A stretch of 64,000 nt of DNA, taken from positions 123,642,521 to 123,706,520 of the forward strand of contig OZ018321.1 in the NCBI GenBank assembly GCA_963969495.1, given 5' to 3'. Under the pieces are notes generated by a model. It did no database searches and was not told the origin of the DNA. It saw only the letters and a list, made by a program, of their open reading frames with translations. The translations under genes were made by a program, and so were the position numbers. Source of the DNA: Ceratothoa steindachneri (taxonomy: Eukaryota > Arthropoda > Malacostraca > Isopoda > Cymothoidae). Position 1 is the first letter of the stretch. Each line of letters begins with the position of its first letter. Shown here piece after piece: positions 44,640 through 56,458 of this stretch.

Positions 44640-45183
44640 ACGACGCAGACACCACACAGCAGGAAGACCTGCATCCTGCAAAAACACTGAGTAGTGTGCG
44701 ATAACACCTTAGAAGATCATTGGGCCATATTCTTATGAAAATAAAATGGAAATTCAGTCACTGTGAATGGCGAAAGATACCGACACGTGCTTGATAAATA
44801 TTTTTTACCAAAACTTCGAAGGCTTCGAAATAGACAACTGTTTTTCCAGCAAATGTTGCAACATCACATACATCGAATGAAACAATGCAGTTGTTAAGAC
44901 GAAACTTCAGATAAAAAATTATTTCTCAAAACAGTGAAATTAAGTGGCATCCAAGATCCCCCGAACTAACAACAAAGGATTTTTGTATGGTGATATTTAA
45001 AAGAGCGTGTTTACCATAATAAACATAGAAGTATCAAACAACTAAAAAAATAATATTTTTATGAAGAATTTAACAAGATCGATGAAGAGCTTTTGAAAAA
45101 TGTGATGAGAGCAACTTCATCACGAGAAAATGAATGTTATGATAAGAATGGTCAGCATTTGAAAAGAAGAATCTTCAAATAAA
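44640..45183 (+). pseudogene. IS630-Tc1-mariner transposase relic, same type as at 4 kb
   Basis: Shifted frames give KIIGPYSYENKMEIQSL, VNGERYRHVLDKYFLPKLRR, TSNETMQLLRRNF, WHPRSPELTTKDF, YLKERVYHNKHRSIKQLKK and NKIDEELLKNVMRATSS, ending CYDKNGQHLKRRIFK with TAA. This follows the catalytic half of the minus-strand relic at 4.0-4.85 kb (IIGPYFFEN, ATCHTANATM, DFFLWGYLKSKVYANKP). The second catalytic box is destroyed by a one-base deletion, and the third acid reads Glu in SPEL where the family has Asp. The N-terminal domain is missing; the upstream neighbour is the gypsy RT relic. Confidence 0.65.
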
Positions 45184-46549
45184 TTAAGTAAGTATGTTAA
45201 TTATGCAAATTGCTTATTAGTGTTAGTTTTTTTCTTATTTTTTAGCAAGTAAATTTAGTTAAAATTAAATTGGTTTTAATAGTTTATAAATTCTTAACTA
45301 AAAATGGCATAACTTCTAGAAAAAAAGAATGAATCAATTACTAATTTTAATACCAAATACGGACAACTACTACCAACAAACAACCTCTGTAAGTTTCTTT
45401 ATGATCACAAAATTATTCTTGATTTAATTAAACTTCAAATGTAGGACATTTAAAAAGAAAATCCCTGTCCTTCATGCGTCGTCTGTTCAATAAGCCTCTC
45501 AATATCATAATATTTGCATATAATGTTTGCAATATGCAATCTCGTCTCTCTCATTTAAGTTTCCATACATATTGTGTATCGGTGGCACTAAAACACGTGT
45601 AACACGTATTGCCCTATGTCGTAGAATTCAGGTAGTCCAAACCTAACCCTCTTGGCTTCCCTCCAAAGATGCAGGGTAGAAGAGACGACAGCCACAAATT
45701 AGGAAAAGATTTCCTTTTCGAGTAAGATGGAATTTTAAATGGCGAGAGTGAATTAATCGTTGGCCGATATTGCTATTATTTAAATAGGCTTTGATGGTTG
45801 AATGATTTACATAGGAAAAATAAAAATAAACTTTTAATTTTATACAAACAACAATAGATATTTACAGAATAATATACAGGCACTTTAGTTAACACCATTT
45901 ATTAAATGAATGAAATTGAAATCACACGTATGAATCGCCTTAGCTGTACTATGCTCAATAACTACACTAATTACCCAAGTGAAAGCGGGAGGTGACTGCC
46001 AGGTAAGGCTTAGCCGTACGAGGCTCAATAACTGTTACAATAATTACACGAGAGGGACCGGGACTAGATCCTGAGGTGATTCGCTAGGTCAGAGAGCGTC
46101 ACGCCTCTTCGACGATGAAGGAATATGTAAATTTTACGATTTTATGGAGAAGACCACGAGCATGGGTACTCGGGTGAAGATATTTCTTCGAGTAAGCGGG
46201 CTAGAGCGCAATACTCCAGATGTAGTCTTTGTCGTTCTGAATATGGATTCCTGCTGCGACACCGAATAGCACCAAAACTTGTTGCTAGAGGATTGCGCGT
46301 TGTCGGTGAATGATTTCAAATACCTCTTATGATGCCACGTGAATACCCTCTGTATTGCTTGGCTTGCTTACTTTTAAGCAACGTGGGGACAGCTCGCGAC
46401 CCAAAAGCTTTAAGAATACTTCCAAGATTATTCCCTGGATGGGGAGACTATATTTTACTAGGCTGGAAGTTCCAATGTTTGCCGAGGAAAGCGTTTTTGG
46501 TTTGGTCCCACAGCCTCCAAGGCGGGACTCGGCGGTGGGGGTCGTAACA
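45184..46549 (-). other. No gene; 3' portion may be an LTR
   Basis: 45184-45590 is AT-rich spacer. From about 45600 the sequence is GC-richer and ends GGGGGTCGTAACA at 46549, which on the minus strand begins TGTTACGACCCCC, a common LTR start. Within it CTTAGCTGTACTATGCTCAA (45939-45958) recurs as CTTAGCCGTACGAGGCTCAA (46008-46027). It lies downstream of the minus-strand Gmr1-like pol, where its 3' LTR is expected. The other boundary was not found. Confidence 0.3.
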
Positions 46550-46572
46550 CCATAACGGGTCAAGGTTCTGGC

Positions 46573-47010
46573 GTGTTTTCACTCCGGGAGTTTCACAACG
46601 GTCTGAAAGCAAGTCTCCTTCGCTCGAAGTTCTTTTATCGTGACTCGATTACACAGGCTTGCTCTCTCTATCACTCATTTTATGATACATCACCGCCACC
46701 CTTAAGATTGAACGTCAGAAGACGTAAAGACATCTCAAGTTATAAACAAAATAAAGGTATACAATACCTGGAGTCGCTTGAAAACATAAATACATACAAT
46801 TGGTTCTGCAATCACAAGCAACCTCAAAAAGAAACATACAACAATTCACCTCACAAGAAAATAGCAATGAAATACAAGAATACATGTGAGCACAAAAAAA
46901 TAATAACTACCGAAATACCTAGAAAAAGTTGCCATTATCAGGGGCTAATAACAACGAACAAACAAATTTCAGCTGGGGCATATCGGACCTCGGTTCCAAA
47001 AGAATGGTGA
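46573..47010 (+). CDS. Hypothetical open frame, 145 codons
   Basis: Open from TTG/ATG-like start to TGA at 47008-47010; Lys-, Asn- and His-rich (KQPQKETYNNSPHKKIAMKY). It is unlike any family I know. It lies antisense between a Gmr1-like pol and its possible LTR, so it may be chance. Length is at the upper end of what random sequence of this composition gives. Confidence 0.15.
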   Translation: MFSLREFHNGLKASLLRSKFFYRDSITQACSLYHSFYDTSPPPLRLNVRRRKDISSYKQNKGIQYLESLENINTYNWFCNHKQPQKETYNNSPHKKIAMKYKNTCEHKKIITTEIPRKSCHYQGLITTNKQISAGAYRTSVPKEW

Positions 47011-47179
47011 ACGTATAAATACAACCCTCAGAAAAGCCCGAAATTTACGGAGACCTATTTACATGAGAGACAAGATTGGTAAGCTAAACTTCATCGGGAG
47101 TGGAATATGCAGGATTGCGACTTAGGCAATCCTTTTAAATACAATATCTTAAATTGAAATTCTTAAAGAACTAGGCTCC

Positions 47180-49085
47180 AACGCATTAGTCTCCCATTGT
47201 TATTTTTAATGTTCTTAAGATACGCCAGTGGTTTGTGATTGGTTTTAATTTTCAAATTCCTTGCCTAATAGGTAATCTTTGAATTTTTCTATTTCCAATA
47301 TAATAGCAAGCGACTCGCGTTCAATTATAGCGTAGTTCCTTTCGCGAGGTAATAGATTTCGGCTGGCGTACGCTATGGGGAAACTCTAGTAATTGAGTCC
47401 GTATTGAACCAATACGCAGCCTATGCTTTCATTACTGGCATCAATTACTGGTTCGGCTGGATTAGGTAATCGCAGGATTAGAACTGATGCGAGCTTACCT
47501 TTATTCTGTTTTTAGCTTGCGATTGATAATGGGGTCCAGAGGAGCCGCTATGTGGGTCATTTCTTTAGGAGCTCGCATAGGGAGGCGGAATAGGTTGAAA
47601 AATTAGAGATAAACCGACGATAAGAGGAAGTGGAGCCCCAAAACGACCTTAATTATCTTTTGCTTATAGGCAGGGGCATCTTTATGATGGCTCGGGTATT
47701 TTCTTCCTGCAAAGCTAATTGGTTGTTATCTATGGGAAAGCCTAACTAGTCAATGCTATTGAAAGCAAAGTTACATTTGTTTGGACCGATGGTAAGATTG
47801 TGATCTCTTAGCGTTAGTAGCAAAGCGTGAAGGGCGGTCAAATGAGATTCCCGTCATTGGTGGCAACATAAATGTTGTCAAAATAAAACGATGCGTGCGG
47901 TAACCCATCTAAATTCCGTCTCATCATCTGATTGTAAGTACTACAAGCGGTGACGAGACCAAAATGAAGTCATCTAAACTGGATTATTTTTAAATGCGAT
48001 GAACCTTTTAACTCCTTCCTTAAGGGGAATCTGGTTTTTACGCTTTATCCGCATTTTCGAACAGATGAAGATTTTGGTCTATTAATGGGATAGGCTCTAC
48101 GTCAAATACGGTGACAGCGTTTAACTTTCTAAAGTCAATGCACATTCTATATGAATTATCCGGTTTCTTTACCATAACTACCTGGGAATAACACTCTAAA
48201 TTTGAAGGGCTCAATTATATGCAACCAAAACAATTTCTCTACCTTGTTATTAAATTCTTCCCTTAAATGAACGGGCAAAGGGTATGGTGTAGAGCTAAAC
48301 GGCTTCTTGCGTAGTTAGCTGGACATCGTTCTCGAATTGGATAGTATATCATGGGATGTCAGAGATGACGTCATTGAATCAATCGAGGGTAGCTTAGAGA
48401 TGGATTTTCTGACGTGGGGATAATTGACCACTAATTGTTAACGCCTTGGAAAAGGGTTCCATTAGGTCGGGAACTATTAAGGTGTAATCCTCATCCTGTT
48501 CCACGCAAACGTTTTGGACCACACCCATGGGATCCAGGGAATAATCTCCTTCGAGGGCTGATTCTTTATCTATGGCTACTATCAGATGGATTCCGGCGCG
48601 CTCGTGGTATTTTTTGAGGAGGTTTTCATGGTAATGCCTACTTGCAGATGGAGTCTGAACCACATAGTCTACGTGGCCGCGTTTTTCAAATATCCTATAA
48701 GGGCTCTTTCATTTGCTCAGGAGTTTGTTATTGTTCGTCGGGAGCAAAAACAAAAGTTCCTCGCCGGGTTTGAATTTTCGATCTTGAGATTTACAGTCGA
48801 TGTAAGATTTATATTCGGCCAGATTTACGTCGGCGTTTTGGTAGGCTATCTCGACGCATTCTTCTAACTTCTGAAAAAGCTTGATTAAGTACAAGGTAGA
48901 CAACTGCACTTCCCGATCTAATTTTTGTTTTGCAAATAACTCCGCGAACATAGCCATGGAGAGATATTGGTGCCATTCACTCGGTTACTCCGGGCCGAGT
49001 TTTCGCAGAATGGCCTTGAGAGTGGGGTTAAAACTTTCACACATACCTTTTCCAGCCAGATGAAAGAGCCTATTAAAAAGGGGCT
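47180..49085 (-). pseudogene. Second Gmr1-like pol: integrase C-terminal part, then RT, then RNase H
   Basis: On the minus strand from 49085: RLFHLAGKGMCESFNPTLKA (integrase catalytic Glu region), MAMFAELFAKQKLDREVQ, AEYKSYIDCKSQDRKFKPGE, LLFLLPTNNNKLLSK, GHVDYVVQTPS and YHENLLKKYH (integrase end). Then come IIEPSNLECYSQVVMVKKPD, CIDFRKLNAVTVFDVEPIPL, a broken motif A, SFYFDNIYVAT (YFDN, codons GAC AAC), and an RNase H with PVIDASNESIGCVLVQYGL, FPIAYASRNLLPRERNYAII and FKDYLLGKEF in shifted frames. Domain order integrase-RT-RNase H again matches Gmr1-like elements. Gag and the first half of integrase are missing, replaced by PLE sequence. Many frameshifts. Confidence 0.8.
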
Positions 49086-49099
49086 TAATCATAAGCAAT

Positions 49100-49260
49100 C
49101 TCCATACCTGCTCCATTAAAGATTCTAGAAACACTTTTTATTAAACAAGTGAATCCAGAACTTAATGATTATTCCTCCTCCTTCAAATTATTCACTATAT
49201 CGTCAAATAAAGAAACATACAACCAACCAAATTCCCTCCTTCTCTACAGAGCTTTAGTCC
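49100..49260 (+). pseudogene. GIY-YIG retroelement C-terminus (PLE-type)
   Basis: The frame reads TIPAPLKILETLFIKQVNPE and LNDYSSSFKLFTIS, then fades. This is the last helix and tail of GIY-YIG domains (KILESIYIKxxxPxLN...SSYPL), with the catalytic Glu present (LET). About 660 bases of T-rich non-coding sequence follow, then a terminal motif at 49922-49975 and an (AT)n array, giving the full 3' layout of a PLE copy. Confidence 0.5.
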
Positions 49261-49921
49261 TGGCTAGTCCTAATCAGTCGATATCATCAGCTCCAACAAA
49301 AGAAGGTTAGTTTTTGTCTAAAAGTTCTCAGTTTCATTTTTATTCTTTGTGTTTATTTTAAATATTTGTCCCCGTGATATCTAAATGATCTTATATATAA
49401 AGGTTTTCCCTTAATTTCATGTATTTATTTTTTATTAATTTTTTGCATCAATATTGCTTCATTAAGTCTTAAACGTTCGTTTTTAGTTTACTCGCATTTA
49501 TAGATCTTTTGAATTATCTTTACCTCTTGTATTCGACTGTTTTTTATCTATATCTTTTACTATCATATATTTTTCTTTCAACTTATATTAAACTCTTTAT
49601 TCCCATTGAGTTTGATCCATGTTTATTATTCATATTTGTTGTTTAATGTAGTTTCAAATTTTAAATTTACCTTTCTTGGTTAAAATCGTATTTATCGATC
49701 GCTTCTCCCTTGCATTCAACTGTTTTTAACATATTTTTTCCATATCATATATCAGAAAATTAACATATTTAACTGCTTGGTTATCATTCTACTTTCATTT
49801 CTGTTACCTCCCTTGTCCAGTTGTACTTATTTTTTATATTAAAACTAATATTGAATTGTGTGTGCTATTTTTGCAATTTTCTCATCTAATTCTTAAAATT
49901 ACTTGTATTCGTATTAGAGTT

Positions 49922-50006
49922 CAATCCGGTGAAGATGATCATTGCTAAAGACCGAAACGTACGGCAAATAAATGTTTAGAGTGATCCCATGGGTCTTAAT
50001 ATTCCT

Positions 50007-50080
<74 letters not shown>
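49922..50080 (+). mobile_element. PLE terminal motif and (AT)n tail
   Basis: GGTGAAGATGATCATTGC and AAAGACCGAAACGTACGG with GCAAATAAATG form the recurrent terminal block (compare 6612-6665 and 62136-62180). The (AT)n array runs 50011-50079, followed by AAGAAAGAGAAATT, also found at 3702-3716. Confidence 0.55.
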
Positions 50081-50193
50081 AGAAAGAGAAATTAGCCGCG
50101 AATGAGCAATGAGACAAGAAACAGAAGTTTTTTAGAGGTAAGAGAAAGGGACATTAGAAGAAGACTAGAATCAAAGAGAGCAGATGCTCCTTC

Positions 50194-50198
<5 letters not shown>

Positions 50199-50254
<56 letters not shown>
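50199..50254. repeat. (AT)n microsatellite
   Basis: About 28 units, left border of the long palindrome. Confidence 0.96.
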
Positions 50255-50255
<1 letters not shown>

Positions 50256-50285
50256 CTCATGAGCGCGAGAGAATTAGGAAATAAA

Positions 50286-50559
50286 TCGAACTTCACCGCA
50301 GGAAAGAGAAAATAACGGAATAATTTTTCTTCGGAAATAGTTATTTCCTATTTCGAAAAAATCCGAGCTGGTGTAGGATTTGAAACGTGAATCTTGAGGC
50401 ATCGAGTAACCTCTTTGATCTCAATTAAACTGCGGTTGCTCGCTGCCTCATTGTGCACGGTTCGAATCCCACCCCAGCTCGGATTTTTTTGAAATAAGAA
50501 ATAACAATTTCCGAAGAAAAAAAATGATTCCGTTATTTTCTCTTTCCTGCGGTGAAGTT

Positions 50560-50562
<3 letters not shown>
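50286..50562. repeat. Long palindrome with tRNA-like B boxes in both arms (possible SINE pair)
   Basis: Arm 50286-50410 is the imperfect reverse complement of arm 50433-50562. The outer part is CTTCACCGCAGGAAAGAGAA, the middle CCGAGCTGG, the inner TGAGGCATCGAGTAACC. The centre is about 22 bases. GGTTCGAATCC (50459-50469) fits the tRNA B box; the opposite arm has GTTTCAAATCC on the minus strand (50376-50386). TGATCTCAATTAAAC near the centre could be a degenerate A box. Both outer edges are (AT)n. It is best explained as two tRNA-derived SINE-like copies head to head, or a fold-back element. Confidence 0.6.

Positions 50563-50635
<73 letters not shown>
50563..50635. repeat. (AT)n microsatellite
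   Basis: About 36 units, right border of the palindrome. Confidence 0.96.
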
Positions 50636-50644
<9 letters not shown>

Positions 50645-50698
50645 AAATAAACAAAATAAAATAAATAACACGCCAAGATATGAAATATATACCAATTG

Positions 50699-51870
50699 TC
50701 AACTAACAGGAAAATAATGTTTGGCGGATATTGTATTCTTACTCACGAAGAATCATACGCAATCTACACCTTCGACTTTGTAAGGCGATTTTCATCGTTT
50801 TTGTATCGTTCTTCACTCAAAAAAGAAGACACAGAAGAAACCTTGACTCTGATGAGACAACTACTGGACTGTTCACAAAGACGTCCTCCTACTTTCCTAT
50901 CCACCCTCTTTAGGGCAAGTAAGTTAGGAAATCTTGAAGTCTCCTTAGATATCTACTTGTGCGGACGCCTTATCTAAACCAGGCGGTTAACACGACGCAA
51001 TCCTAAGCTTCGCCTGGTACGGGTCAGTAACGGTGTTAGCGGCGGACTCAGGTCAGGTAGAGCAAATACTGTTAAGGTTAGGGTATAGTTAGGTAGGTAG
51101 GGAGTACTGACTCGCCAGCTGAATAAGCCGATTAGAATAAACGGATATTACAGGAAACTATATCTTCCTCCAACCTCCCACCTCTCTTTTCCTTCTCATT
51201 AGCCGATGGAGAAAAAGAAGAGAACCGGTTAGTAAGAAGATGGACACTGCTAAACAGGTCCCTTTCCGCGTCCAGATGGGCGCGCAAAAACCGGACTTGA
51301 GAAAGGTATTCCTAATTACCTATTGAGAACTCAGTGTAGTGCTAGTTAGACTACTAGACTACACTAATTCCAACATTGAAATTTGTCAAAACGATTTAAT
51401 GAAATCTGGATAAACTTCTTTTGAAAAAATATATGGACGAACTAACAAGGATTGGATTAGAGGAAAAAGTGCCGCCATAAATAAAGGCCCAGAAAACGAT
51501 GTACTTCCATCACATTGACGGCTAGATAGGAGATGATAAGGCGGATGCGATCAAAGAAAAAATTGAGAGGGCAAAAGTTGAAGAAGTCTTAAAATGTACC
51601 AACCGTGCAAATAATACGGATTATTAACAGGTTTTTAAAATAATATTTCGCCAAACAAATATGGCTATGAATGCGAGGGAACCAAGTATTCTCGCGTTTA
51701 ATTTAAACATCACTCATGAAGAAATGAAAACAGATAAATTTATCAGCATACAAACTTGCTTCAAGTGTCATGCGTTGGAAAAGCACAACACAAGGGACTG
51801 TCCGATAAAAGAGATTAAATGGTATACCGAGTGTAGTAGTAAAAACCATACGTGCAAGTAATGCAATTAG
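50699..51870 (+). mobile_element. Jockey-type LINE, 5' untranslated region and part of ORF1
   Basis: Bases from 50699 match, in opposite orientation, the 5' end of the LINE at 57.06-61.98 kb (GTATTCTTACTCACGAAGAA, AGACAACTACTGGACTG, CACCCTCTTTAGGGCAAG, TAGGTAGGTAGGGA). An ORF1 fragment at 51430-51860 includes ATFFRQT-like sequence and a zinc-knuckle segment, CFKCHALEKHNTRDCP then TECSSKNHTCK (CCHC-like). Its coding is interrupted by stops (for example within 51600-51660). It ends where another LINE begins with repeated CCAT (51926-51942), so it was truncated by, or recombined with, that copy. Confidence 0.65.
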
Positions 51871-51879
51871 ACCGCTTTT

Positions 51880-54800
51880 CCATCAATTCTCCCATGAGGT
51901 CCCCACTCGAGATCCATCCCATCCATCCATCCATCACCGATCATCCCAGCAGCATCTGAGCGGGAGACCAACTGGAAAATGACCGAGAGCGCTCATCTCA
52001 CGTTTTCGTATCCACATACATTATCCGTTACTGCCTATGCCTACCCACCACTTTTTTCATACACCAAAAACACGATAATTAAACTTTGTTTTCAGAAAAA
52101 AATTAATACAAGAGGACATATTAGAATGCAGTCGAACACCATACAGACCCTGACTAAGAGGGTTCCCCTCAGGACCATCCAGGGAATGAAGGCTCCCGAG
52201 AAACGGAAACTTTGTGTGACCCTCTACCTTGAACTAAAGGTTGCCCTAGTTAAATTTATCGAGTTATCATCCGGATTCATCGCAATCTACGCCTAAACAA
52301 AGAATGTAGACCGGCTCCTATCGGAAGAAGGATCTAAAATACTCAAGACCATTGAACTAGAAGCCAAGACCCCCTCAAGTAGAAGCAAACCGAAGCGTGA
52401 TCTGCTGCAAAGTTGAGGGTTGGGTAGGCGAGAATTCGACGAAGGACCTTAAAGAAGAAATCATGAGGATTAATGAATGGGCTAAAGATCGGAAAGGCAT
52501 TAAATTCCACGAACACACCCACTTGTTGAAGATTACCTTCTCGACCACCAACATGGCACGGAATGCAACGACGGAGGGCTCCTGGTTTTCAACATGAGTA
52601 TACCAGGGGAGAATATGCAAGAGGCAAAGTTTAGTAGTATTCAAATGTGCTTTGTATGCTAAAAGATGTTATTGCACACCACTACGACCTGCCAGGACAA
52701 GGTTATGCTGTGGTGCAGCCAATGCACCACAGACGCTGACAGACATGACAAGTGTGAGAATACAGAGAAAAAGTGCCTAAACTGCAAGGAAGATCATCAA
52801 ACCTTGGCTCTGAACTGCCTGAAACACCGGAAAATTATCAAAAGGAAAGAAGAGGAAGAGAACAAAGCAAAAAAGCAAACATACGCGATCGATGAGAAGA
52901 AAAACGAATTTACGCGAACGACGCCGACCCAACTAGACGTTTCAGGGGATCTTTGCGAAAAGATTCTTATCTGAATTACTCACGCAAATATGGCTAATGC
53001 AGTTAAACGTGGCTGTTACAACCAGGTACTATATGCTTTTCTAAAGGTGAATAAACTACCTTCTATTATCTTGCCCGCGTACCGAGAGTGCTTCAAGGCA
53101 CTCAGGACTAACTAAAACATAAAATCTGGATTAGAGGCCTTAGTCGAAGCTCTGATAGTGACGAGGGCCCATACACTCGTACACGAGCGACGAAGAGGAA
53201 GTCTAAAACTCCGAGTCATCACCAGAGAAGCGAAAGGCCTGAGCACAGTAAAGCCGCCCCGCAAGTCAAAAGGAAGAAGAACAAAAAGAAGAACCAGTAA
53301 AAACATCCCGCCATGCATCGTAACGCACTAAAGATACTGGGATTCAACACCAACGAATAGACGACTAAAAGGACCCTAAGGAAACGTTTGGGAGAGAGAT
53401 GCAGCTATCATACTGATTTCATAACACGGGATTGACACTCAAAATTCCAAAAGGAAGATCTGGAATTACGACGTGTTGGTCACAATCTATACCTAAGAAC
53501 GGTACGACTGTCCTGCTATTACGATCAAAAAAGAGATCAAATACAAGCAAATAAGAAAACTAGAACAATCTTATCTCGCGATTGAGGTCGAGCTCGACTT
53601 AGAAAAGCTGGCTCTTGCCACCGAGTACCAGCCGCCAAGGACAGATGTTTTACATATACACTCTCTTACTAGCCTATTTGGCAGGAGAGCCCCCCCTATT
53701 TTAATGGGGGACCCAAATGCCAGATACAAACCATACGGCTACAGGAGAAAATTAGAATAAGAATAAGCCTTGATCTCCTGCTGGGCAGAAACTTTGTTCA
53801 GTGCATAGGCCGTGACTTCCTTACCTTCTTCAGAATAGGGTGTGCCACAAAGCCACACTACATGGAACAAATCCAGGTTTCATGTAGTAACCATATAGGG
53901 ATCCTGCTCAATATCAACAAGAACCCGATACATGTCCAAGCTGAGGTCAGAAAGGACTACAGAGGAGCAGATTGGGAACGGTACGCGCGCCTCTTCGAGG
54001 CATACCATCTGCCCAACTTGGTGAAGACAATCCTCGAGGAGATCGAGGAGATCTTATCAACCCAGATAATGCTTGTATCCCTAAAACTAGGTATACGTCC
54101 ATCTTATCTTACAAAAGGACTGAATACATGAAGGTCCTCTACCGTGAACCCGAAATACTGTATGAAATTAAAATCATAAATGCATGATACGACTAAATCC
54201 AAAGAAACCTAGAAATCAAGGAAGAACTCAAATAGTTGATCCTTGAACAACAATTAAAGCGATGGGACGATGCGATCGATGGTCTTGATCACGAAGCGTT
54301 GTCCAAAGAATTCTGGAATAAAACCGGACGCTTCATACGATCGATTGGTAAAAAAGAGAAGATTCAGCTATTAAAAGAAGACGGAAACATAGAGACAGAA
54401 GAGGAAAACATAGAAGACATATTTTGAACTTATTGGGGAAAAGTCTTCAGTATAACTGAAAAAGAGAACGAAGACTATGACATAGAGTTTAAACTCAACA
54501 TTATAGACGAGCTAAACGAACAAATACATAGGATGCACCCACACGTCCAGGTGGACAGACAGACAGCGCGACGGAGAAGCCGAGATTACCGAAGAAGAGC
54601 TATCAGTGCCAACGCTCATTCCGACTGAAAGCCTTAGGAGAATCGAGGTTTAAAAATTAAAATTAAAAAAGGCCCCAGCTTATATCACCGAAGAAATAAG
54701 AAGAATATTCCATTCCTGTCTGAACACAAGATACTTCTCAGATGCTTATAAAACGGCAAAATTGATCTTGCCGAAGCATGGGAAAGACCCGAGGTTGAAA

Positions 54801-56160
54801 GAGAGCTACCGCCCGATTACACTCCTGGAATTTGTCGGGAAGCTCTTTGAGAAGATCCTCAACCGAAGTCTAGTGTCCCACCTGAGAGATAATTCCCTCT
54901 ACAAACTATATCATTGCGGGTTTAGAAAATAGCAAAGTACAGAGATGTCATTAAATTTCATCATGGAAAAGCTAACCCAGGCCAAACGGGAAAAGAGTTA
55001 CGTGGACATTGTTTGTCGGGATGTGTCAAAGGAGTTTGATAAGGTGTGGCAGAAGGGAATGCACTATCAGCTCTTACGGCTGGGCCTAAGGGAAAACTTA
55101 GAAAGAACTCTCTGAGACTATGCCATGGAGAGAGCGGCGTAAGGTCAGTATAGGATCTACGGATGGACCGAGGTTTCCGCTCACTGCGGGACTCCTGCAG
55201 GAGGGGTGTCTCTTTCTCACTCTCTACTTAATTTACACCGCAGATGTCCTGCCCCTGTGAAATCCTCTTGCCTAACGTTTAATTCGCCGATTATTTCAGA
55301 CAGATAATCACTTAACCATGGAGGAACGAGCCTATGAAAGCTCGTATGACAGCCGAAGAAATTGAAAGACTAAACATCTACGAGGCACATTGGAAGATTC
55401 GAAAGAACCGCGAAAAGTTCAAAGTAGTCTTCATCGGTAGGAGGCTACTAGCATATGTCAGGGTGGGGGATATACGCTATCCATACACCATGGAGTGCAA
55501 TGTACTCGAAATAATGATTACCTCAAATGGTACAGGAAGCACGTCGAAGATACAATGTCCAAAGCCTCAGCTGCAGTCAGAACTCTGTTTAGGTTTAGAA
55601 ATCTCCATGAAAGCAACACATATCTACGTTGCTATATCTAGCTTCCACCCTCTCTTATATGTCGAAGACCCCTAAGAGAAAACTCCAAGCAATGCAAAAC
55701 AAATGCATATACTTACTTACGGGTATACGCAGGCTAAGAAGAACTGCACCGGGAGGCGGGGCTAAGTCCCAAGGACATTGAAATTGTCATTGAAGAACAG
55801 ACAGGGAATATACAGGAGCTGGTTAGTCAGGAATTAAATAACAAAATCATTTAAATGATTAACCGTTACAGAAAAGCTTCAAGTCATGCCTGATTTCCGA
55901 GATCGGCTTTCCTATTAGATGGCTAAACCAAGTGCCGTTCTACACATGAAGAGGGTTGTTTTTTGCCACAAATTACGACAAAATCAAACCAAAAAGAACT
56001 ACGATACCAAGAATAAGGAATCCCACCGATTACTGACGATAAGAGTACCAAAAGAGACCTAATAACCACGATTAAGACTTCAGAAAAACTAAAAATAAAG
56101 CACAAAAATATAAGCCTTACATAGACACAATAACAAACAAACTAAGCACAACAAATAAAG
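51880..56160 (+). mobile_element. Jockey-type LINE, second copy (ORF1 and ORF2, heavily mutated)
   Basis: Leader with CCATCCATCC, then an ORF1 (about 52120-53310) whose end has WCSQCTTDADRHDKCENTEK and CLNCKEDHQTLALNC, i.e. several CCHC zinc knuckles, and a Lys/Arg-rich tail. ORF2 follows from 53313, and an A-rich 3' tail at about 56090-56160. It differs enough from the copy at 57-62 kb to be another subfamily. Confidence 0.7.
53313..56090 (+). pseudogene. Jockey LINE ORF2 (endonuclease-reverse transcriptase)
   Basis: Starts MHRNALKILGFNTNE with an early stop. Endonuclease pieces: EYQPPRTDVLHIHSLTSLFG and ILMGDPNARYKPYGYR (GDxNAR box). RT pieces: ILPKHGKDPRLKESYRPITL, LEFVGKLFEKILNRSL, YHCGFRK, VDIVCRDVSKEFDKVWQKGM (motif A), TAGLLQEGC (degraded motif B) and FADYFRQ where FADDT is expected. 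The thumb continues SKASAAVRTLFRFRNLHESN and ends in REAGLSPKDIEIVIEEQTGN. More than a dozen stops and frame changes. No RNase H. In life it would perform target-primed reverse transcription. Confidence 0.75.
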
Positions 56161-56458
56161 TAAAAATAATTTATAAAGACAACAGTAAATGCACACTGCA
56201 TACCAAAGAGCATTAATTATATATAAGACGAATGGTTTGAACAACCATGATAATATAAACTATTACGAATACAACAGAGAAAACATAAACAAAATAAACA
56301 ATTTGAAAGTAATAGGCCTAATCACAAGGCTATAGCATCTCTTAGCAAATCTCTTACAATACTTTCTTCTTTAACCGGTTGCCTAATTTTCCTATCTATC
56401 AAGACACCATTTTGTCCCATGCACGCAATTATATTTAAACAATTAGCAAATAATTAAC

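Noticed and set aside
45600..46549. Firm LTR call for the Gmr1-like copy at 47-49 kb
   Set aside because: Only one edge (TGTTACGACC on the minus strand) was found and no matching second LTR lies in the window.
50376..50469. Functional tRNA gene at the B-box sequences
   Set aside because: No cloverleaf can be formed: acceptor and D-stem partners are missing and the region is palindromic.
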